Positions 7,501 through 10,407 of a stretch of DNA of 10,407 bases are shown here, piece after piece. Positions within the stretch are counted from its first letter, which is position 1; every line of letters begins with the position of its first letter. The position numbers and the translations under genes were made by a program. The stretch comes from G039029935 sp039029935 (GTDB taxonomy: Bacteria > Chloroflexota > Anaerolineae > Caldilineales > Caldilineaceae). Location of the stretch: assembly GCA_039029935.1 (NCBI GenBank), contig JBCCFC010000386.1, positions 1-10,407 of the forward strand. The letters are read 5' to 3'. The notes under the pieces are model-generated. The model did not search any database and was not told where the DNA came from. It saw only the letters and a program-made list of their open reading frames with translations.

Positions 7501-8954
7501 TCCTGACGGGTGGCCGTTTTGTCGCGGGTGTCAAGTATGACTTCCCACCCTTTGGCTTCTTGGATGAAAACAATGTCGTGCGTGGCTTTGACGTAGACAT
7601 CATCAAGGAATTTGGTAAACGCTGGCTCGGTGATGAAAACGCCATTGAACTGGTGCAGGTGACATCATCTGACCGTATCCTGAAATTGCAGGCAGGTCAG
7701 GTCGATATCGTGGCTGCCTCCATGACCCACCGCCAAGAGCGTGACGAGTTGATTGACTTTAGCGGAACTTATTTCTTGGATGGTCAGAGTTTGCTTGTGC
7801 GTGAAGATTCAGGCATCCAAAGTCTTGAAGATTTGGCAGGTCGCGTCGTGACCGCCATTGAAGGTTCAACCTCTATCGGCAACATCCAAGAGATTGCACA
7901 GGAACGTGGCATTGACATCGATCTTGTACCGTTCCTAGAATACGCACCCGCCATTGAAGCCTTGAAAAATGGTAATGTTGATGCGCTAACCACCGATAGT
8001 GTCGCCCTACTACAGTTTGCCAAAGACAATCCGGGGCTAGTCGTTGTCGGTGGGCGTTTCACCGAAGAACCCTATGGGCTGGGCGTCCCCAATTATGACG
8101 ACCGCTTTGGCGATCTTGTCAACTTCACACTACAAGAGATGAAAATTGACGGAACCTATGATAGGCTCTATGAAAAGTGGTTTGGCGAAGATACCCCCTA
8201 TGACATTGAGCTTTGGCCTGGTGATGACTACATTGGTGTAAACACTGTGCCGATGCTGCGTGTGCCAGAAGGCAACTTTATACGCGGCAGTCAGTCAGGG
8301 TTCCCCAACGAAGGGCCAGTCCAAGAAGTGACAGTAAACTCATTCTACATGGATGAATTTGAAGTGACCAACCGTCAATATCACGAATGTATTGACGCTG
8401 GTATCTGTGCAACCCCACGCTACGCCCGTTCAGTCAGCTATGGTGATTACTTCAACAGCCCGGCTTTCCGCAACCACCCCGTTGTGTGGGTCACATGGGA
8501 TGATGCGAACGCCTTCTGTGGCTTTGTGGGTAAACGGCTTCCTACCGAAGCGGAGTGGGAGAAGGCCGCACGGGGCATGGAAGGCTACACCTATCCTTGG
8601 GGCAATGACGCCCCTACGCTTGAAAATCAACACGCCAACTTCATCGGCATCGGGCATATCGACCTCAAACCCGTTGGCTCCTACCCCACAGGTTTAAGTC
8701 CTTATGGGGTACATGACATGGCAGGCAATGCACGTGAATGGGTGGCCGACTGGTATCAGCGTGACTACTACAGCCAGGGCGAAACACTCAATCCGGTTGG
8801 CCCCATCGAGTCTGTCACCCGTGTGGTGCGTGGCGGTGCCTGGAATGAACAGGCGTCAGATTTAACCACAACCCGCCGTAAGGATTTCTTGCCAGAAAGC
8901 TTTGATGGTAGTTTGGGTTTCCGTTGTGTGTCGGATGTGTTCCCGCCACAGTAA
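4560..8954 (+). CDS. Lipoprotein with four tandem SBP_bac_3 solute-binding domains and a C-terminal FGE-sulfatase-like domain
   Basis: Predicted surface lipoprotein of 1464 residues, anchored to the outer face of the cytoplasmic membrane. Numbered from the GTG: signal peptide with hydrophobic core and lipobox MTAC, lipidated Cys26; acidic Ala/Glu/Thr-rich stalk (27-118); solute-binding domains at about 119-353, 389-620, 710-944 and 979-1209; a Pro/Thr-rich spacer (670-704) between the second and third; and an FGE-sulfatase/C-type-lectin-like domain (about 1231-1460). Each binding domain carries AGVK-x-DF, an IDFS motif, FLDGQSLLV and ends near a P-Y-type/PG motif; the family usually binds amino acids or other small polar solutes for ABC importers. 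The FGE-like part has KRLPTEAEWEKAARG, YPWGND, DMAGNAREW and RGGAW, but no cysteines where FGE needs them, so sulfatase activation is unlikely. It follows the membrane protein gene by 35 bases. No permease or ATPase gene is present, so sensing, ligand capture or adhesion are open alternatives to transport. Confidence 0.92.
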   Translation: MSQQARQRIQPVLILMIIAMLLMTACVIQPISQVTPASDGAADVASESETIEAGEEASDEANNEANNEPTETAPAQGDAPAQDTETESVTGVEPEVATTQDAASDSSVIDPPENASATARFRERGYLIAGVKGDFRPFGYQTVGDGSDGQADVEGIDVDIVRELANRWLGDPNAVEFVVVTSANAVDTLVSGEVDLLAAAMTRRRELEESIDFSQTYFLDGQSLLVRRDSGIQGVGDLDGKMVAVLEGSVAGNPIDDFVIEQNMTIQTETFTSFAPAVDALLNGTVDALTSDSVGLYQFTIDHPELVIIGGRFTTKLYGIGVREGDSSFRELLNFTLQEMKKDRTYDEILAKWLPANDPYDLAIFPGVTVYQSLNDLPATLETPAQSTILQMLTRGRLIAGVKEDFKPFGYRDADGTLIGFDVDIVREFARRWFGDATAIELLTVRSDDRIPRLAAGEMDLVAASMTHKHDRAETIDFSQTYFLDGQSLLVQQVSGIQEVEDLDGKIVAAIEGSTSIDNIRREATRLGISISVAPYNNYIDAVTALNQGNIDALTTDSVALYQFALDNEGLVVVGGRFTREPYGIGVPQGDSSFRELVDYTLQEMKKDGTYDRIYQTWFPFDAPYDVEILPGSANYIGICIYLDCGKPALADDAEEEVPADSEEVAIANTPEPTPTLAPPTEVPTPEPTATPTLRPTPLPTSPPIPDQASVMQRIRDRGYMIAGVKFDFKPFGYLNNSSEIGGEVIGFDIDLIQAMADIWGIDVQFEQVTSGNRIPKLVENQVDIVAASMTHKKDREETIDFSQTYFLDGQSLLVRADSGIQGVADLDDKVVTAIIGSTSIDQIQAYADANDVDIDVFPFAEYPPAIEALKAGGVDALTTDSVALSQFAKDNPELIVVGELFTEEPYGMGLPAGDSYFNNLVNFTLQELRRNGTYDELYLKWFGENSTPYPIELMPGEWPYTFANSPVDLDKPIVSAVEKILTGGRFVAGVKYDFPPFGFLDENNVVRGFDVDIIKEFGKRWLGDENAIELVQVTSSDRILKLQAGQVDIVAASMTHRQERDELIDFSGTYFLDGQSLLVREDSGIQSLEDLAGRVVTAIEGSTSIGNIQEIAQERGIDIDLVPFLEYAPAIEALKNGNVDALTTDSVALLQFAKDNPGLVVVGGRFTEEPYGLGVPNYDDRFGDLVNFTLQEMKIDGTYDRLYEKWFGEDTPYDIELWPGDDYIGVNTVPMLRVPEGNFIRGSQSGFPNEGPVQEVTVNSFYMDEFEVTNRQYHECIDAGICATPRYARSVSYGDYFNSPAFRNHPVVWVTWDDANAFCGFVGKRLPTEAEWEKAARGMEGYTYPWGNDAPTLENQHANFIGIGHIDLKPVGSYPTGLSPYGVHDMAGNAREWVADWYQRDYYSQGETLNPVGPIESVTRVVRGGAWNEQASDLTTTRRKDFLPESFDGSLGFRCVSDVFPPQ
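4914..5618 (+). repeat. Solute-binding domain copy 1 (divergent)
   Basis: First SBP_bac_3 unit, opening with an RGYLIAGVK-type motif. It departs from the other copies at ligand-site positions: Leu207 stands where the other three have the Arg before IDFS, and GSVAG (248-252) replaces GSTSI. The Asp in the DALTSDS motif is kept. It may bind a different ligand, or none. Confidence 0.85.
5724..6419 (+). repeat. Solute-binding domain copy 2
   Basis: Second SBP_bac_3 unit, opening LTRGRLIAGVK. Arg472 precedes the IDFS motif, GSTSI is at 513-517 and DALTTDS follows, so the canonical ligand residues are present. It ends APYDVEILPG and is followed by a short segment with two cysteines (640 and 645) and the Pro/Thr-rich spacer. 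Confidence 0.88.
6567..6671 (+). repeat. Pro/Thr-rich spacer between binding-domain pairs
   Basis: Residues 670-704 of the lipoprotein consist mainly of TP and PTP steps, such as TPEPTPTL and TPTLRPTPLPT. Such segments are common extended linkers in exported Chloroflexota proteins. It divides the four binding domains into two pairs. Confidence 0.85.
6687..7391 (+). repeat. Solute-binding domain copy 3
   Basis: Third SBP_bac_3 unit, opening RGYMIAGVK, like copy 1. It keeps Arg796, GSTSI (837-841) and DALTTDS. It has an insertion (NNSSEIGGEV) after the first strand and lacks the RW-GD-NA-type motif present in copies 1, 2 and 4. In its second half it is closest to copy 4 (EALK, QFAKDNP). Confidence 0.87.
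7494..8186 (+). repeat. Solute-binding domain copy 4
   Basis: Fourth SBP_bac_3 unit, opening LTGGRFVAGVK, like copy 2. Arg1061, GSTSI (1102-1106) and DALTTDS are present. It ends TPYDIELWPG, directly before the FGE-like domain. Confidence 0.88.
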
Positions 8955-8968
8955 TTGACAGTTGAGGA

Positions 8969-9015
8969 GATGGGTTCAATAGATTAAGGCATGTCTTATA
9001 TCTATTGAACCCATC
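8969..9015. terminator. Long hairpin between convergent genes, probable bidirectional terminator
   Basis: A perfect 16-bp inverted repeat (8969-8984 with 9000-9015) surrounds a 15-base centre that can add four more pairs (TAAG/CTTA) across a one-base bulge. It lies 14 bases after the lipoprotein stop and 7 bases beyond the minus-strand nuclease stop. No clear T tract follows on either side, so intrinsic termination may be partial. Position and symmetry point to shared 3' end formation for both genes. Confidence 0.75.
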
Positions 9016-9022
9016 AAGCAGA

Positions 9023-9340
9023 CTAGGATGACAACGCTTGCCGTTCCGCAATCAGCTTGATCATAAAATGCGCCAATCCTTCACGCGACGCTTCTAACGC
9101 GGCATTGATCAATCGGTCCAGTGCCTCGTCATCATCAATCCACTCAAGCTGCTCTGTAATTTGCTTTTCATCAGCCTCATTCAATAAGAGTAAGTGATTC
9201 AGGATTCCAAGAATCGAGTTGCGCTGCTTCGTCAATGTTTTTTGTTGTGCAGCCTCTAATTTTTGTTGGAATTCCTTTTCTGCTTCTTGCAGTGCCTCTT
9301 GACGGGCCTTTTCTGCCCAACGATCTAAAATGCTATCCAT
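9023..9340 (-). CDS. Candidate internal in-frame product: C-terminal Rpn fragment (RpnS-like)
   Basis: Within the nuclease gene an ATG at 9340 (Met274 of the full protein) is preceded by AGAGGAGG (9349-9356) with an eight-base gap, a textbook ribosome binding site. Translation from it would give 105 residues starting MDSILDRWAEKARQ and containing the charged coiled-coil-like segment and the helical tail, but no nuclease core. In Escherichia coli, rpn genes are reported to make a short C-terminal protein from an internal start that blocks the toxic full-length nuclease. By analogy this could be an intragenic antitoxin. The site overlaps Glu-Glu-Ala codons, so it could arise by coding chance. 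Confidence 0.5.
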   Translation of the reverse strand: MDSILDRWAEKARQEALQEAEKEFQQKLEAAQQKTLTKQRNSILGILNHLLLLNEADEKQITEQLEWIDDDEALDRLINAALEASREGLAHFMIKLIAERQALSS

Positions 9341-10159
9341 AATTTCTGCCTCCTCTGCAAATACAGTTTGTACAGCCTGATTCAGTGCCTTGTCCGATAC
9401 TCGATTTTTTGTTCCGGTCAGGTAGTGCAACATTGATTCCAATAGGGGGCGTAATCTCTCCATTGGGTATTTTGCCCGTTGCAGGGGTGTCAATATCTGA
9501 TTCAGCCGTGTTTCCAATCCTTTATCAGAGATATATTTTAGTGCAAGCAAGCCTGATTGTAAAGACCCCGAGTCAACCCGTTGCAAAATCTCATCGTCTG
9601 ATTGTTTACCAACATTGACCAAAATGTACTCAAAATTGGGAATAAATTTGTGCAGAGACGGATCTACATGCTCAAAGGTGTTCACAAACTTGCGTTTCAC
9701 ATGCCAGCCCTCTTTCCCATGATAAAAGACAATAGGGATAATCACGCGCGGCTTCAACCCATTTTTACGATCAAATTCCCAACGCTGGTTCATATATCGC
9801 AAAAATTGTTCTAAAATCGTCGATTCAGGATGGCTTTTGTGGTCGAACAGCAGATAGATTTCAGCCGATTCTGGCTTTTCGTCGGCCTCACTTTGTTTGG
9901 GATGCAACCGCACTTGAAAGAGTAAATCTGTCATGTGATTTGCTAGACTCTCATCAATATACGTCTCATTCACATAAGCCAGCGTTCCCAATTGCATGAG
10001 AGCGACGATATCCGATGGCAGAAAGCCTTTGATAAATTCTCGTGCGTGTTCTATGAATGAAAAGAGTCGCCTGAAAAATCGGTCATGCGGATTTTGGACT
10101 CGGTTTGACTTTTTGGTTGGTTTGGCTTTGGTTTTTTGATTGCGTTTTTTTCGTGCCAT
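9023..10159 (-). CDS. Rpn/YhgA-like PD-(D/E)XK nuclease (recombination-promoting nuclease / Transposase_31 family)
   Basis: A 378-residue protein. Seen: a very basic N-terminal tail (2-20, many Lys/Arg); the family signature NPHDRFFRRLFS followed by AREFIKGFLP; TDLL with Asp78; LLFDHKSHPES with Asp106 and Lys108; IPIVFYHG; and a charged, coiled-coil-like region (about 283-313) before a helical tail. Asp78 and Asp106-x-Lys108 fit the PD-(D/E)XK nuclease core, with Asp in place of the more usual Glu of EHxS. Family members are DNA endonucleases that promote RecA-independent recombination and were first annotated as transposases; some act in phage defence. The ATG at 10159 is preferred because AGAGGT (10169-10174) lies nine bases upstream; an in-frame GTG at 10219 would run through the hairpins. 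It stands alone, convergent with the lipoprotein operon. An internal start may yield a second product. Confidence 0.9.
   Translation of the reverse strand: MARKKRNQKTKAKPTKKSNRVQNPHDRFFRRLFSFIEHAREFIKGFLPSDIVALMQLGTLAYVNETYIDESLANHMTDLLFQVRLHPKQSEADEKPESAEIYLLFDHKSHPESTILEQFLRYMNQRWEFDRKNGLKPRVIIPIVFYHGKEGWHVKRKFVNTFEHVDPSLHKFIPNFEYILVNVGKQSDDEILQRVDSGSLQSGLLALKYISDKGLETRLNQILTPLQRAKYPMERLRPLLESMLHYLTGTKNRVSDKALNQAVQTVFAEEAEIMDSILDRWAEKARQEALQEAEKEFQQKLEAAQQKTLTKQRNSILGILNHLLLLNEADEKQITEQLEWIDDDEALDRLINAALEASREGLAHFMIKLIAERQALSS
9349..9356 (-). promoter_or_regulatory. Internal ribosome binding site inside the Rpn-like gene
   Basis: The minus strand reads AGAGGAGG, then eight bases, then ATG at 9340. 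This matches the anti-Shine-Dalgarno sequence better than the AGAGGT serving the full-length protein. Confidence 0.5.
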
Positions 10160-10192
10160 TGATGTAATACCTCTATGGTTGGACAAAGGAAA

Positions 10193-10239
10193 GTATCGCA
10201 GGTTGGCTACCTGCGTCACAGATAACCCATCTGTGATAC
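10193..10239. repeat. Two-hairpin palindromic element upstream of the nuclease gene
   Basis: CGCAGGT/ACCTGCG (10197-10203 with 10209-10215, loop TGGCT) is followed immediately by TCACAGAT/ATCTGTGA (10216-10223 with 10229-10236, loop AACCC). The flanks GTATC (10193-10197) and GATAC (10235-10239) are also complementary, so the whole can fold as a three-way junction. It lies 19 bases upstream of the nuclease ribosome binding site, within its likely leader. It looks like a dispersed REP-like palindrome or a structured leader; no transposase of the REP-associated type is visible. Confidence 0.7.
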
Positions 10240-10264
10240 CAGTTTACACTTGCCTCTTCAAGGA

Positions 10265-10278
10265 CAAACATTTGTTTG
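10265..10278. promoter_or_regulatory. Short dyad, possible operator
   Basis: CAAACA-TT-TGTTTG has perfect 6-base arms around a 2-base centre, in the space between divergent genes. It is of operator size, but nothing else supports binding. Confidence 0.2.
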
Positions 10279-10367
10279 ATTTGCATAGTGTAGCGGGTGG
10301 AATCCCAAAGTGTGCTAATTGCGAAATAGTGGAAAAGGAGGGAAAATAGACTCAAAGCGTACAGATA

Positions 10368-10396
10368 ATTTAACCATTATGCCATAAAGGAGTCAA
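10368..10396 (-). promoter_or_regulatory. Candidate promoter for the Rpn-like nuclease gene
   Basis: On the minus strand TTGACT (10391-10396) is followed after 17 bases by TTAAAT (10368-10373), matching the sigma70 consensus at 5/6 and 4/6 positions. It would give a leader of roughly 200 bases containing the two-hairpin element. It overlaps the ribosome binding site of the divergent gene, so mutual interference would be expected if real. Confidence 0.28.
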
Positions 10397-10397
10397 G

Positions 10398-10407
10398 ATG
10401 CAAACCA
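10398..10407 (+). CDS. Start of a gene leaving the window (partial)
   Basis: An ATG at 10398 is preceded by AAAGGAG (10386-10392) with a five-base gap, as strong as the site used by the lipoprotein gene. Only Met-Gln-Thr can be read before the window ends, so no product can be named. It would be divergent from the nuclease gene. Confidence 0.5.

Noticed and set aside
4914..8186. CRISPR-like or insertion-sequence interpretation of the repeated blocks
   Set aside because: The repeats are in-frame protein domains of about 235 codons with graded divergence; there are no short direct repeats with spacers, terminal inverted repeats or transposase.
8820..8939. Diversity-generating retroelement variable region at the end of the FGE-like domain
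   Set aside because: The location and fold are typical of such targets, but no reverse transcriptase, template repeat or second copy of this segment is present in the window.
10160..10219. GTG at 10219 as the start of the Rpn-like nuclease
   Set aside because: The added 20 residues do not resemble the family, the frame would run through a hairpin, and the ATG at 10159 has a good AGAGGT site.
10140..10349. 69-codon plus-strand frame containing a CxxC motif
   Set aside because: It overlaps the nuclease start and its hairpins, has no ribosome binding site and no recognisable pattern.

Overview
This window reads as a chromosomal segment of a free-living bacterium, most likely a Chloroflexota (Anaerolineae/Caldilinea-like) organism. 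The placement rests on protein style: a very long lipoprotein with tandem amino-acid-type solute-binding domains, a Pro/Thr-rich spacer and a formylglycine-generating-enzyme (FGE)-like domain, beside a giant zinc-ribbon/membrane protein with a low-complexity acidic stalk. No rRNA, tRNA or universal marker is present, so the assignment is inference.

Layout. Bases 1-825 are AT-rich and hold no convincing intact gene. They contain a terminator-like palindrome (53-73), a probable truncated DinB-like remnant on the minus strand (86-184) and one good sigma70-type promoter candidate (332-360). Bases 826-8954 are a two-gene plus-strand operon. The first gene (826-4524, 1232 aa) has a helical Gln/His-rich cytoplasmic half, a four-cysteine zinc ribbon, one membrane helix, a repetitive acidic/Thr-rich stalk and a C-terminal SH3-like region. 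The second (4560-8954, 1464 aa from a GTG with a strong ribosome binding site) is a lipoprotein with four SBP_bac_3 domains and a C-terminal FGE-type domain that lacks the FGE catalytic cysteines. A perfect 16-bp inverted repeat (8969-9015) separates this operon from a convergent minus-strand gene for an Rpn/YhgA-like PD-(D/E)XK nuclease (9023-10159). Inside that gene an in-frame ATG (9340) preceded by a perfect AGGAGG could produce a separate 105-aa C-terminal protein, the gene-within-gene arrangement reported for Escherichia coli rpn genes. Upstream of the nuclease is a two-hairpin palindromic element (10193-10239), then the first codons of a divergent plus-strand gene (from 10398) that leaves the window.

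How the genes may work together. The two large proteins are probably made together and both reach the outer face of the cytoplasmic membrane: one as a transmembrane protein, the other as a lipid-anchored four-site ligand binder. No ABC permease or ATPase accompanies them, so a sensing, capture or scaffold role is as plausible as import. The Rpn gene is an independent unit, of mobile-element or phage-defence type.
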